In this document: in pieces, positions 28,262 to 43,933 of the stretch
Layout: each line of letters starts with the position of its first letter
Numbering within the stretch: position 1 is the first letter of the stretch
Source of the DNA: Isoetes taiwanensis
Lineage: Eukaryota > Streptophyta > Lycopodiopsida > Isoetales > Isoetaceae
Assembly: GCA_021234155.1 (NCBI GenBank)
Contig: JAJEKV010000017.1
Location: 6,059,901 to 6,123,900, forward strand
Length of the DNA stretch: 64,000 nt
Direction of reading: 5' to 3'
Notes under the pieces: model-generated
The model's input: only the letters and a program-made list of their open reading frames with translations
Told to the model about the DNA's origin: nothing
The model's database searches: none
Position numbers and translations under genes: made by a program

Positions 28262-28708
28262 TGCAGCATGCCACGTACTTGGAGGAAAGTATTTCGATGA
28301 AAAAGCGGCACTGCATCAGTCGCTTCCGTATGCACTCACATCATTTGAATGTGGAGGTAGGAAGATGGTATAACACCACTCGGCAGCCACGTGTGTGCAG
28401 AATGTGTGGCACAGATGAGATTGAAGATGAGATTCATGTAGCCTTACACTGCCCAGCGTACCATGCATTGCGCCTTAGGTTCAATGTGGTTGCTTCAGAT
28501 ATGCTTCACTTCGCCTTGCTTGCCCGCAGAAACGTTGGTAGTTTTCTTATTGAATGCTTGCAGTTGAGGGAGACAAGGATTAAAGAATTACGCAGAATCA
28601 TATGTATTGATTCAGATTTAGAGGGAGATGAGGGTGAGATAGAAGACCTCCCCCAAGAGGTCTTTAATTTGCAGTTGACAATTGATGATTGTACTCGTTA
28701 AAGTCTTA

Positions 28709-28724
28709 TGGACCTGATGGTCCA
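28709..28724 (+). other. 3'-terminal hairpin of LINE B
   Basis: TGGACC-TGAT-GGTCCA, a perfect 6-bp stem 8 bases after the ORF2 stop. Compared with LINE C (TAGACC-TGAT-GGTCTA) the second pair is G-C instead of A-T, a compensatory change that supports a selected RNA structure, probably for RT recognition. Confidence 0.75.
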
Positions 28725-28757
28725 ACAGGGCAAAAATACAAAACTTCACTTCACTTC

Positions 28758-33249
<4,492 letters not shown>

Positions 33250-33391
33250 CTTTTGGCTGTTTGTGCAAGATAAAGTATATTCCATTTTCTAGCTCTTTGT
33301 TTATTTTTTTATTTTTTTTTCTTTTGGCTGTTTGTGCAAGATAAAGTATATTCCATTTTCTAGCTCTTTGTTTATTTTTTTATTTTTTTTT
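33250..33391. repeat. 72-bp tandem duplication
   Basis: A unit beginning TTTTGGCTGTTTGTGCAAG and ending in a T-rich run is present twice, almost without change, directly beside the A/T-rich tail of the SINE. Confidence 0.85.
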
Positions 33392-33392
33392 T

Positions 33393-33514
33393 GAAGGCAA
33401 GGTTGGTGGGACTTGCACCCACCCATGTCTCCCACCCGATGGTAGCTAGTGGGTTTTGAACCTTGGTGGGGGTCATCCCAACCCAAGGCCTTACCACTAA
33501 ACCACCACCGCGAT
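33393..33514 (-). mobile_element. tRNA-derived SINE
   Basis: On the minus strand the body starts GCGGTGGTGGTTTAGTGG. It contains an RNA polymerase III A box (TGGTTTAGTGG, 33495-33505 in plus coordinates) and B box (GGTTCAAAACC, 33452-33462), spaced as in tRNA-derived SINEs. It ends ACCTTGCCTTC followed by an A-rich tail. It does not fold as a functional tRNA. Target duplications are obscured by the AT-rich flank. Confidence 0.75.
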
Positions 33515-35077
33515 ATAAAAAAACCATACCACTTTGTGAGTGCCAAGAACACAGTATTTTTACCAAACACCGTGGTCTCTATACATGAATCTGTAGGTCA
33601 AATGTGTTTCTTTTGACATTGGTCATGTCTAATCAATTGTAAAAAGTAGAACAATCATTGCTTTTGCTCATATTAAAATCAACGTCATCATTTTTAACTG
33701 TAAATTGGGGAATATTTTTGTTATTGTCTATATGGGCCTGAGTTTATTTTTATTTTTCTTCTAAAATGTTAAGACCAGTAATATTAGACCAAATATTATT
33801 TGGGTCCAATGAGGTCTACATAGCAGGTATCATTTTCATGTGTTTATATAACATAGGACTTGAAAATTTAATTTATAATAACAATATTTCAAATAATACA
33901 TCTCAATAATATTTACAAAATCTTACATTTGTATTTCCAGTCTAAACTACAATGCTTTGGGGTATAGATTGATGGCAATTCTAAATTACTCCCACAACGT
34001 TGAATTACTTTTCTAGAATGTTGAAATGTGAAACATTTCAATTTTGATGCATGATCATCACTGAGGTCGCTCATCTTGAAACTAATCAAGGATGCCTTAT
34101 ATATGATAATTTATGGAGGAAATAGAAAATGTGTTTTCTAGGATACAAATTTCTTGAATGAGCGTTAGCCCCATTGGGAAGATTAGTGGCCAATAACTAA
34201 CTCAACCAATATCACTTTCAAATGTTTATAAATACCTCCATCATTGGATCAAATGAAGAAACTAGAAAGATCATGAGCAGTGGTCTATTGAATAGTGTAG
34301 CAAGCTACTCTTCATTACATACACTGCCGCAACTTCTAGAAGTGAAGTAAATACTTTGTTTCTATATTGCAGACCATCTAGAAATGGTATTTGACATCTA
34401 GAGCGGAACATATTATTTCTTAGATGTTGTATTCCTATGTATAAGCATAATTTCTAAGCATAATTTCTATTTCATGTCCACCTTAACTTGATTACAAAAA
34501 ATGCCCTCACATTTAAGCACTCCATTGCATCTGCAATATTTACAACCTTCTATTCCACCTACAAACTCCATTACATCTACCCTCCATGCGCTCAAGACTA
34601 ATGGCAAGCATCGTCGAGCAGGGAGTATTCAATAATTAAACATATGGATGTGAAATATGTTCGATAAATCACACATTTAAGGTTTAAGGTTTAAGGTTAA
34701 AGGTCAACAAGGGATTTATGCATTTAGGGTTCGAGGATTTATCATATTATGAATGATAAACTCATAGATGGAACATGCAGTACTAACCATGCCATCATAG
34801 TATAAACGTTGTGATCATATGCAAATAATGTTTAATGGCTTAAAAATTTATCTTTTTAGATAGGATACCACATAACCATAACGGTAAACAATTCCAATTG
34901 GGTGCCTTATAGTTTTTTCTCATCGATCCTAAACTCTAAAGCCTTCACGCTTAACCCTCCATTACATCTACAAACATGATCACATTTACAACCCTTTATG
35001 GATATAATTACATTTATGATTCTTTATTCTGCCTATAAACTCCAATATGTCTGCTCATTCCACACGTCTACAACTGA

Positions 35078-35107
35078 TGCCCGGCATCGCCGGGCACACG
35101 TTTCTAG
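35078..35107 (+). mobile_element. Canonical Helitron 3' terminus
   Basis: An 8-bp hairpin TGCCCGGC-ATC-GCCGGGCA (35078-35096), then CACGTTT and CTAG (35104-35107), with T as the next base. A hairpin about 11 bases before CTRR and a following T is the diagnostic 3' end of rolling-circle Helitrons. A related but degenerate end appears near 34600-34625, also preceded by repeated CTCCATTACATCTAC-like sequence. The 5' end (A followed by TC) could not be fixed; no Rep/helicase was seen. Confidence 0.7.
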
Positions 35108-38100
35108 TATAATATTAATACTGCCTTCAATTTAAAAAAAAAAGGAAGTTCAGGTTCTATTTATGGAAGTCTCTACGACTTTAGCCTAGTGCGATGAATT
35201 TTGAACCTTTTGGCACCTCTTTGTGCAAGGTATTTGTTGAATGTACTTTAAGTGCTCTGGATTATTGTAAATGTTCTACCTTTTCGTGTTTAATGCAGTT
35301 CATGGATACTATCACCAACCTGGTTGAAAACAAGTATAAAAGAAGGCCATTTTGTTAGTACATCTATTGTAATATTCCTTCATGTTGGTAAATAAATTAA
35401 AACACGCCTTTAATAGTATGCACATATGGAGATGGTTTTGTCCTTGAGGACAAGAATTTTCAAAAAGGTTGTGGGCAAAAGGAAGACAACATCGGCTACT
35501 AAATGTAATGTGTATATATGTAATGTATGTAATGTTCAACCTGATAGAGACACCATTTTGGAGACAATCAGACTAGCTGGTAGCAAGGTACATCTGAACA
35601 CTTTCTTATCAACTTTAAGTGGTGGGGAGGATTGTTGAGCAAGAAGGTCGTACCTTATTTTTATATTTGGCCCTGCAGGTTATGGCACCCTTGAAGGGCG
35701 CTATTGATTTGCATGATTCGTCGCCAACAATTTTAGTTGCTAACAAGGTTTACCAGAAGCATTATGGGCAGCAAAGGAAGGCCTTCAATTTACACAAGAG
35801 AACGGCTAATTTCTAGCATACTTACGCAAAAATTGGATCTAAAGGCACCTCAATTTACGAAATCACTCTAGGTGTACTACACTTGTGTACACTCACAAAC
35901 TGTTCAAGGTATAAGCTAAAGCAACGAGGGCCTGATTAGTGTGTTTATAAATTTTTGTAACATAATATCCCCAAGTGTGGGGCTATGTATTTTTCTATAA
36001 AGTGTAAAATATTCAATTATATCTATGATACGCGTTTTGATTTTCGGGTTTTGTTTTTTGGGTGTCTATAATGTCGTGATTCTTTTATTATTTCTCTTCT
36101 TGGAAAGCAGATGTTATTGCTTCAATCTGGTTGAACATCCTTGTTGTACTATAGCTCACGTACTCTTTATGACCATTCAAGCTTACAAGCTTGATCATCA
36201 TTATGAACTAGAGACCCATTAACTAACCCATATGCATAGGCCTTTACATATCATACTCCATATATATAGTCATCATTTTAAAAAGTTTCAGTTAATTATT
36301 GGTTAGAGATACGGAATTGTTGCAAAGGTTGTGGGAGGGGTTGGCATATTTGCATGTATACTGTACGAATATCACCAAAAATAACTGGGGTGGGTCTGGA
36401 GGGATTTTATTCAACGGTTTAATTTCCTAATATGTGGGATGCCATGTACAATGACTTAATGTATAGTATAGTACATTGTTATAATACATAAATATTTATA
36501 AATAATATAGATGTGCATGCGTCCAAAATTTTGTTTGGCCCCTTCGGGGCCTAAGGATGCTCGTGCAATGGAACTACATGGGAAATGGATCATAAAATAT
36601 GAAATAATATTAATACATCATTGAACATGGGATAACGTATATTGCAAAACACAAGAAAGTGTAAATATCCTTATTCGAGCACACCTTCTTCTCTGGCAGG
36701 TTGCCTTGCAGCATCAAATACCTTAAAACTATATGATGGCCTCTCATACGATTGAAATATGTTTAGAGTCGAAGGCAACTTTGTAGCAAGTAATAAAACG
36801 AACAAATAAAGGAAAACAATAATGCATCATGAATCCTACTCTTACATTGCAAATAGACAAACAAATGTGTAAATAATAATAAAATGTATGCCAATATATA
36901 CATAATAATAATATGCATTTAGGATACAAATTGGAATTGTATATAAGCAGACATTTCAAAACATCTTGTAAGTAGTTTGTCCATTGGCAACAAGTTAGCT
37001 TATTACAACTTGCAACTTTGATCTCCTATGGAATAACCCTTGTCCAACACGAAAATCACAATATGCAACCATACAACTTAGCAAAGCTTAATTCAAAGCT
37101 TTCTTCAGGTGGATGCACATCACGAAGAGAGTTGCAAATTATGCTTTGAGAGGTATATCCTTCTGTTCTTCTTTAAAAGACTAAAATACAAGCAAAATTA
37201 ATGAAATTTTCATGATACAGTATTGCAACTTGCTGCCTGCATGAACACAGTATCACAACTTGCCACTCGAGCATAATAAATTGTATCTGTATGAATTGGA
37301 GATTTTTGAATTCTAGCTCTCATATAAACAAAGATGATCTGCAGATTTACAGTCAAGATAAATGTTGTATGCCTCCTATGTGAAAATCTATATATAATAC
37401 TAAAGCCGAAATAAGAGGATAGTTTGTGTGCGATCTTAGCTATTGATGTTTTTTAATGTATTTTAATCCCTTGATTTAACGGTTTTGCACCCAGTGTAAT
37501 AGGATGCCATTGGGAAAACTCAAATAAGGAGATTGATTTTGTAATATTTATCTACAGATGCCAGACAGTTATCACAAGGGCGCTCGACATGGCAAGAAAA
37601 CTTTTGGTTTATCTAGCCCATTTACCAATTCTCCCATTTTGATGTTTTTCAGCTCTGGTTCTCTATTTGGTTGCTACTTCTTAGGAAAGTGGCAGGGCAT
37701 AGACTACTACAGAAGAAGTTTGGAAAGATGCACGACTTGCAGATCTATTACTGGCCTTTTTGGGTCCATCTGCCTGTGATTTAATAAATACAAGTTCTTG
37801 AGGATATGGATTCGTCGGTTTGTTATTCCGGCGAGGGGTTTGTAGAGCTTCTACTGCATTCTTGGGAAGAATGGACTCTGATGCGGACGCTGAAAATTCT
37901 TTCTTTAGCAAGCCAGTTTCATGGATAGGCAAGAGAAATCTTTCTTGGGTTGTTTGCCACAGGATAGATGCGTGCAGAGTAGATGCTTTGCCTGCCTTCG
38001 TCATGGAATTGCAGGTTCAAGTAAAGAACCTTCTCCATTGTCTATAAATACAGATAGACACTCTACTAGGCAAGATGCTTCCTTATTCTTTGATTATTCT

Positions 38101-38639
38101 GGCAGATCTAAGGGAAGAAGCATTTCTTCCAGGTATTTTTGGATCTGCAGTTCATTCTTCCCCAATTTCTTCATCTAGCATGGCTACTCTTTTTTCCATC
38201 GAACGCAAATTTTCTTGAAATTGAAAACAAGCACGACGAGTGAAACGTTCGAAATAATGGTCTCAGTTTCATGAATCCCCTAGTTAAGGGTTAAGGTAGT
38301 CGAATGGGCTGAGAAATGAAATGTGAACATGAAAGAACTCTTCTTTGGGAAAAAATTTGCATCTAGAACATATAGCAGATTGTATCGTGGAGTTTACAAA
38401 GACTAAGCAGATTGTCGAAATACACTACACTGATGATGTTTCCTTGCTTTTCAAGCTTTAGCATCGGAAAATAGTGAAGACAAGTTCCGTTTAGTAGGGT
38501 TATTTTTTGTAAACACAAGCAAACATTTTGCATTATCTACTCATTTTGGTGACAACAATAATTTCCATGGCCCTTTAGTTTCTTTCTTTCTTTTCTCTCC
38601 TTCGATTCCTGTAATGTGGTGGAAATAGCATGGCCTGCG
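35108..38639. other. Non-coding stretch with unrecognised exon-like pieces
   Basis: At 35426-35816 a plus-strand segment looks like two exons around a short intron: a frame containing QPDRDTILETIRLAG, and after a TTTGGCCCTGCAG acceptor a frame ending LHKRTANF and a stop at 35814-35816. At 37820-38178 overlapping open frames in two phases suggest a frameshifted exon. No family was recognised. A GGCCCC-TTC-GGGGCC hairpin lies at 36537-36551. A Helitron-like 5' start (A then TCTATATATAATACTAAAGC) lies at 37387. Confidence 0.3.
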
Positions 38640-39395
38640 TTATCCCCAATGTCAGACTCTACATGCTACTAGAATTGACATGTTGTAGCATTCCATGAAC
38701 TCAAACTATGTTTTGACATTCTGTCAAAGACAATATAGGCAAGTTCTACATTATCACAGTCCCGGGACGCACATATTGTTAATTGAGTTTGCATGAATTG
38801 TCTTTCCTAATGCTGAATCTTTTGAAATGACTGACTGAGAATGTTAAGTCGTCTGCTTCAACACTGTCAAGTTCCATTTTCCAAAACAAATCAAGGGATC
38901 CTCTTACATTTCTATATTGAGCATATATGGAAATTCCATGAAATTGTATTTCGATAACCCATTATTCCAAAACCATCGGGTGCTCTTGTGATACAACCAC
39001 ATTTTCCATACATGTTGATAAGCAGTTTTCATTCTACTTTCAAGAATAAGAGCATGTATGAGCGTGCCTTCTTAACAAGGATGCACATGTAGCGACATTC
39101 GTGTGGTCCGAGTGGAAATCTTGTAGGCATATTTGCCTAAAAATTAAAAGGGCATCCAGGCCAAGCCTATTTTGAGCATACACTGCCATCATAGCATTCT
39201 AGGATGCTTTCTTTTCTGTAGCATTTGATTGAAAACCATGCGAGCATATTCTACACCTTGACACTTTCCATACATCTTCAAAAGAGCAGTTCCTAACACA
39301 ATATCAAACTCTGATTTGCATTCGATGATACCACTATGAAGAAGCAAACCTTCTTCTAAAATAGCCAGGCAACAGCCTCCTCCGTATCTCCCACT
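38640..39395 (-). pseudogene. PLS-type PPR gene fragment
   Basis: Read on the minus strand from 39395: an L-type motif (LEEGLLLHSGIIECKSEFD, IVLGTALLKMYGKC), an S-type motif (VEYARMVFNQM), then VYAQNRLGLDALLIF after a frameshift. Further down are LDLFWKMELDSVEADDLTFS, SALGKTIHANSINN and LAYIVFDRMSKHSLSSWNA. These are tandem pentatricopeptide repeats of the PLS class, which bind organellar RNA. Stops and frameshifts in nearly every repeat show it is dead. It is diverged from the intact gene at 51077 and has the more usual P-L-S order. Confidence 0.75.
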
Positions 39396-39839
39396 TTTCG
39401 TTTTCCTTTGTCCTTCCTTCTCTGGCGAGCCGTCGGATCCTCTTCATCCTCTCATGGCCACTGTCAGCAGGCTTCTCGTGGGATTCTCTCGATTTTTCTG
39501 ACAAACTCCCCTAAGATATTGGGGTCTCCCTCTCCAGCTGAGTGAAAAGACTCATCGAATGAATCTAACTGACTGGGATTTTCATCCGCTCCTGGCCGAA
39601 ATTTAGGAGGGATTTGCTTCCCCTCCCTCCCCCCTCCTGCAATCGCACGAACATTAATAAAGCTCTTGGCCTCCCAACTCTTCTAGCAGTTTGTTTGCCG
39701 CACGCCATTTCTTGCAATTTGAGAAACTGATTAGCTTTTCTTTCACTTGAACACACTAAAACCTGGTTTTGGGCTAAAGTATGAAGGGAAAGGGTTAGAT
39801 AGGGCGGATTTTCTCAAAAGTGTAATTATGGATGTAATT

Positions 39840-40198
39840 ATGTATGGACTCTTTAAGTATTTATGAGCCTCCTAAATTTATTGAAGACCTCCTTAAAATT
39901 TTCTCGAGTTTAATTTTTCATGTCTCTCCTATGATTTGTGGCTACTTATTATGTCCTACATATTTCTTCAAAATTAGCAATTTGGTCAATTCTTCCACTT
40001 GTTCTCGTGGTATTTTTGGTGCACTCACAATTTTCGCTTCAGCCCATCTAGAATATTCATTGACTGGTTTATTTCGCACTTCTAACCTAACCCGTCTTTG
40101 AGGTTCAAAGTCGGAATTCACAATCCTAACTCTTGCTAGGATGGTTAGTCAACTATCATAGGGTGATGGCCAGTGCTTGATATTGGTCAACGATCATT
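39840..40198 (-). pseudogene. Remnant of LTR element interior after the primer site
   Basis: The sequence just downstream of the primer site on the minus strand. A short open stretch containing NEYSRWAEAKIV and EQVEELTKLLILKKYVG could be the start of a gag-like protein, but it is brief and I cannot assign a family. No protease, integrase or RT follows; the interior stops before 39400. Confidence 0.35.
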
Positions 40199-40210
40199 GC
40201 TCTGATACCA
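40199..40210 (-). promoter_or_regulatory. Retrotransposon primer-binding site (initiator tRNA-Met)
   Basis: On the minus strand TGGTATCAGAGC is complementary to the 3' end of plant initiator tRNA-Met, the standard primer for copia and gypsy elements. It lies 3 bases (TAG) after the LTR end ...CATCA, as expected. Confidence 0.85.
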
Positions 40211-40213
40211 CTA

Positions 40214-42417
40214 TGATGCTCCTTGTGCTACATATGTCGAGAGATCCCCGTCCTCCGAACCGTGCATGGCAGATTCCCGTCATACGGCTCTCCGCCTCAG
40301 GGTCTGTCTTCTTAGGCTTACAATGGCAACCCCGGCCATGTACATCGAAGGACCTTCCCCATCCAATGACTACCCATCATATGGGTCCACCGTCTAACTC
40401 GTATCTGGGCTGATCAGATCATCAACTAGAGGACACGGAGGTGTCATTCCATCCCATCCTCTAGGATCCTTATATCAGCGGAAGCGAACATACAACATAA
40501 GCGTTAACTGCAACATAACATCTCTATCTCGAAGGGTAGTCAGAATCCATCCATCTCAACATAGTCAATCTATCATCAACATAAATACATAATAAGAATC
40601 TTCGAAGGGGAGTCGACTGACGGCTAGGGTCTCAGATAGATCAGACCGAGTCATAACAATCGTTTGGGCTGGCAATAGACAATGGCTAGGGTTGACTACT
40701 CCATCTGCCCCTGCATACTTTGCAGATAGGCTAGATCAAGCTTTGTCGTTACTGTAACTTGCCGGAGATGCAATCTCGTGGTATCACTCATCAAGACTGC
40801 TCCGAATTCATATCTCCGGTCTGATGAGGTAGGAAGGGTTACATCTCCCATTCCCAGAGTGTAGTAGTTCCATGGCCAACTAGAGGATCATGATGACACA
40901 CGTCCATATCCGACGGAATCCCTCGAAACAAGAGCCAGACTGACATCTGCAGCTCTTGAGAGTCAGCGCGGCACCATTGATCCAGAATATCAGACTCATA
41001 CCCGGCCCACACGAAGTGACTAACTATAAGCCTAGTCCATTATGGGTCCTAGTAGCCGCGCTCAGCAGGGACCTTCCTCCACTTTGCCACTAACTCCGTT
41101 GTCTCCATAGCTTCCATAGCTAGGTGATCTCTATGCACATGCTGCAATATTAATGGGTCTAATCTAGAAGTATCATCTACTAATGGTTGTTAGGTCTCTA
41201 ACCCCCTTCCCATTATACAAGGAGTGCAACATGTGATCAACCAATATCATCTCAACGTCAACTTGATAAGAAATAAGGATAACAACTAATCCTAACACGT
41301 ACATCTACTTACGATTAGGATTTGTGGGCTAGGGTTCATCATCGAACAATAGGTTTTAGAATGGCTCTACTGGAACGCAATGCAACAAGCATCTACTCGA
41401 ACTACCTGCTCCTGGCTTACTGCCATGAGTTCCTTGGTTCTCTATCTCAGCATGTATTTCGAGAAGATGATCCACCCCTGCTACTGCTACTCAGGCTGTC
41501 GAAGACAATCTTCAAATCGAAGCTGTGATCACGAACTAGTGGATTAGAAGTTGGTGGAGCTAAATAGGGTTTAGCGTTTAGCGTTTGTTAGCCCTGTGCC
41601 TGGCAGACACACAGGTCTATACTTGCTGCATGAGGGCGAGGCCCCACTGGCCACGGTGTCCAAGAAGAGGGATCCACAAGGCGCCACGGCGGGTCAAAGC
41701 TCCTCCAAGAAGCAGAAGACCCAAAGGTAGGACCCACGGCGGGCCACTACTTGTCTGTTAGCACGGCCGCGGACAGCTCAGATTCCTGTTCGAGTGCCCA
41801 AGTAGTGGAGCACGCATTGTCATGATGAGGATCAGATTCAGGCCCGTAGGCCACTCCGTGTTCCTATATATTGTAGCATTTTTGCTCCTTCGGAAGGGTT
41901 CAGAGTGTTCTTTTGTGTCACTACAGAGCAGACATGCTGGTCGCCTGTTGTGCGCTCTTTTGAGCCTTCATTGTACACTTGTTTTGATCAATGGATTGCC
42001 GTGTTCTCCACAAGTGTCTTGTGTGTTTCATTGTGTATTGCAATTGCTGTTTTACCTGAGTTTTTCTTGTTCTTTCCTCTGTTAGCAAAAATCCCGCGTG
42101 ACAAGAGTGTCTCAGGATTTGCCCTGCCGGACTTCAAGGATCTCACAGAGATCTGTCCCTCAGGCGATCCCGAGCCCGGACCCCAAACAGCGTTTTATAG
42201 GTTAGGGTTCACATAAATGCCACTTGACTCTCATAGGTGTGTCTATGTGGCGGTTTTTCCATAAGGTGAGGCCATATATAGGCATTAAGTTATATAAATA
42301 CCTTAGTCATCTCCCCTCAGAGTAGATGCATAAAAGTCTACTTACACATAGTTGTATGGTGACATCGCCCTGGGATATACGTATTTATACCATATATTCC
42401 AGGAAAACGTCACAACA
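40214..42417 (-). mobile_element. 5' LTR of an LTR retrotransposon, containing a nested solo LTR
   Basis: The LTR edge next to the primer site is exact (ends CATCA at 40214). The outer edge is less certain; TGTTGTGACG near 42417, where LINE sequence begins, is the best candidate start. Without the nested solo LTR the LTR would be about 1.6 kb. TATA-like boxes on the minus strand occur near 42270-42300. Most of the element's interior and its second LTR are missing. Confidence 0.6.
41586..42189 (+). mobile_element. Solo LTR, 604 bp, with 5-bp target duplication
   Basis: Starts TGTTAGCCC and ends CCAAACA, with terminal inverted TGTT/AACA. It is flanked by GCGTT at 41581-41585 and 42190-42194. 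A TATA box (CCTATATATTG) lies at 41864-41874. No internal region is present, so it arose by recombination between the two LTRs of a complete element. It is unrelated in sequence to the surrounding LTR. It may be read on either strand; the TATA box supports plus. Confidence 0.85.
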
Positions 42418-43705
42418 GGTGCTAGTTGCCATGTTCAACAGGGCACTAGAGGATGGTTTCCCATCACAATGGATCGCTAGCCGAATTGTACTCATATACA
42501 AGGCAGGTGACCCACATTGCCTAGCCATTACTAAACAATCATGGTCAGTTCGGTGTTTGCAAAGCTGATTGCAGGAATTCTTGAGCAACAGTTGACGGCC
42601 TGGGCAGAGGCAGCAGACGTTGGACCCTCATGTATGCGGGGTTCAGGCCGCGACACTCAACCATTGATCACATCTTCACACTGGGACCCTGGTTGAAGAC
42701 AGCAGGAACCGATGGCGGAAGCTGTATTGCTGCTTTGCAGACTTCACCAAGGCTTTTGAGATAGTGCCTCAAGAAAAGCTGTGGTCAAGATTCTAGGCAC
42801 TAGGGGTCCCTGCAAATCTGCAGAATGTAGTGTACATGTTGTAGAGATATGCTCAGGCTGGTTGCAGCTGACAAGCCAGCCATTCGATAGCAATATTGAA
42901 GTTCGTCAAAGATGCCCTCTCTCTCCTATATTGTTTGGACTGTATATTGATCAGTTGGAGAGCTGGCTTGCTAAAAATGGTGGCGACAGAGCTCACCTCC
43001 TGCATTTGATCGCTAGGCATTTGATCAGTAGACATACAGCACCATCTCGATACCCACACATTCTACTGACATGCATGTCAACCTGGCCAAGACTAAGATG
43101 GTCCTTATATCATCCTCATATCAACCAAGGGCTTCCTCCTTCAGTTATCGGAAGCAAAATATGGAGGTGGCACCCACCTATAAGTATTTGAGAGTCGAGT
43201 TCCCCTCTAGCATGCAATGGGATGCTTCCATTCGCCTACGAGCAATGACGGGTTGGAAGGCTCTATATGCAATGCAGAACAACAATAATAGAGCGGAGTT
43301 ATGTGACTGAGCTCATCAGTCGCACCTCTTCAGGGTCTTGATGGATCCTGTCCTTTTTTAGGGGGTCGAGGTATGGGGCCCCTGGTGTCCCTCGTTACGT
43401 GGAATGACTTGGGAACAGGTACAGAAAATCTTCTTGGGTCGGGCACTGGGGGTAAAGTCCAGGTCCCATATTAGATCCTGTTGCAGAAGACATGTTTCTT
43501 ACCCCTTCAGGGGGTAGCTCTTAATCGTCACATTGTCTATTTTCAGAAGGTGGTCGTTATGGACAATGCTCTCTTCCTAGCCTAGCTTGTACTGTGGCAA
43601 TAGGGTCACACCTCAAGGCCTATTGGGAGGTGTACAAAGGCAATTGGGAGGTGCAAACAGAGGCAGATCATCATTTTGGACGATAAAAACTCTATTCTAT
43701 TCTTC
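42415..43705 (+). pseudogene. LINE RT fragment, plus-strand copy of the 42-46 kb family
   Basis: The RT region of a non-L1 LINE starts abruptly at LVAMFNRALEDGFPSQW. It runs through EVRQRCPLSPILFGLYIDQL near 42900-42955, then HVNLAKTKMVLI near 43075, TYKYLRVEF, and a post-RT segment with EQVQKIFLGRALGVKS near 43415. The YADD motif is missing, apparently deleted near 43000-43060. Frames change at least four times. The 5' junction coincides with the LTR edge and the 3' junction (about 43705) is in unrelated AT-rich sequence. It resembles the minus-strand copy at 43934-46610. Confidence 0.75.
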
Positions 43706-43933
43706 TAGACCTTGCAATTGAGTGTGAATATTCTAATTTATGATGTTACTCGAAGGATATGGAAAGAGAATATATCAGCTATATCGGAATTCTCATCAAT
43801 GCCAATTTTCACAAATCAAAAGAATGCAATCATGATTGAAGTGTATCAAAGCACTAATTTTTTTCACTATAGTTTCCACTGTTTTGTGGTGGGTATGCCT
43901 ATGCTACACTTCAAATATATGGATCTCAAACTT

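Larger units (their letters stand above)
15322..28701 (+). pseudogene. LINE B ORF2: APE endonuclease - reverse transcriptase - Cys/His knuckle, interrupted
   Basis: ORF2 nicks target DNA and copies the element RNA onto it. Pieces: the endonuclease N-half at 15322-15941 (VLVWNMCQL, FLETWEHEEAGLPEI, GGIACYIRTEL, AGCYFPPHK, IILVGDFNART) and its C-half from 18590 (GKSVVDYML, SDHAPILLQ, then the linker LPCNGWFDQECKES) to about 19260. The RT runs from about 19365 to 20700, with LANGKAVDPNGMAAEMLKWA, GFRPKKSTTDHLV, FVDCTKAFDKVPR, IGVKQGCPLSPTLFGLFIDE, LLYADDIVLL and VLYGSEVWGPGLSLD. The C-terminal part continues to 20865 and resumes at 28262 (QHATYLEES), with the knuckle CRMCGTDEIEDEIHVALHC near 28394-28450 and the stop at 28699-28701. 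Frame changes occur near 19260, 19800 and 20690, besides the two insertions. No RNase H is visible. No in-frame ATG lies between the ORF1 stop and the first endonuclease motif. Confidence 0.85.

Noticed and set aside
27550-28335. 261-residue minus-strand open frame
   Set aside because: It crosses the Helitron-like 3' end and the LINE junction and is leader-like, pyrimidine-rich sequence without domains.
34676-34705. Interstitial telomere repeat
   Set aside because: The short TTAAGGT-like run does not match the plant TTTAGGG repeat and is only about three units.
36537-36551. Helitron 3' hairpin at GGCCCC-TTC-GGGGCC
   Set aside because: No CTRR about 10-12 bases downstream on either strand.
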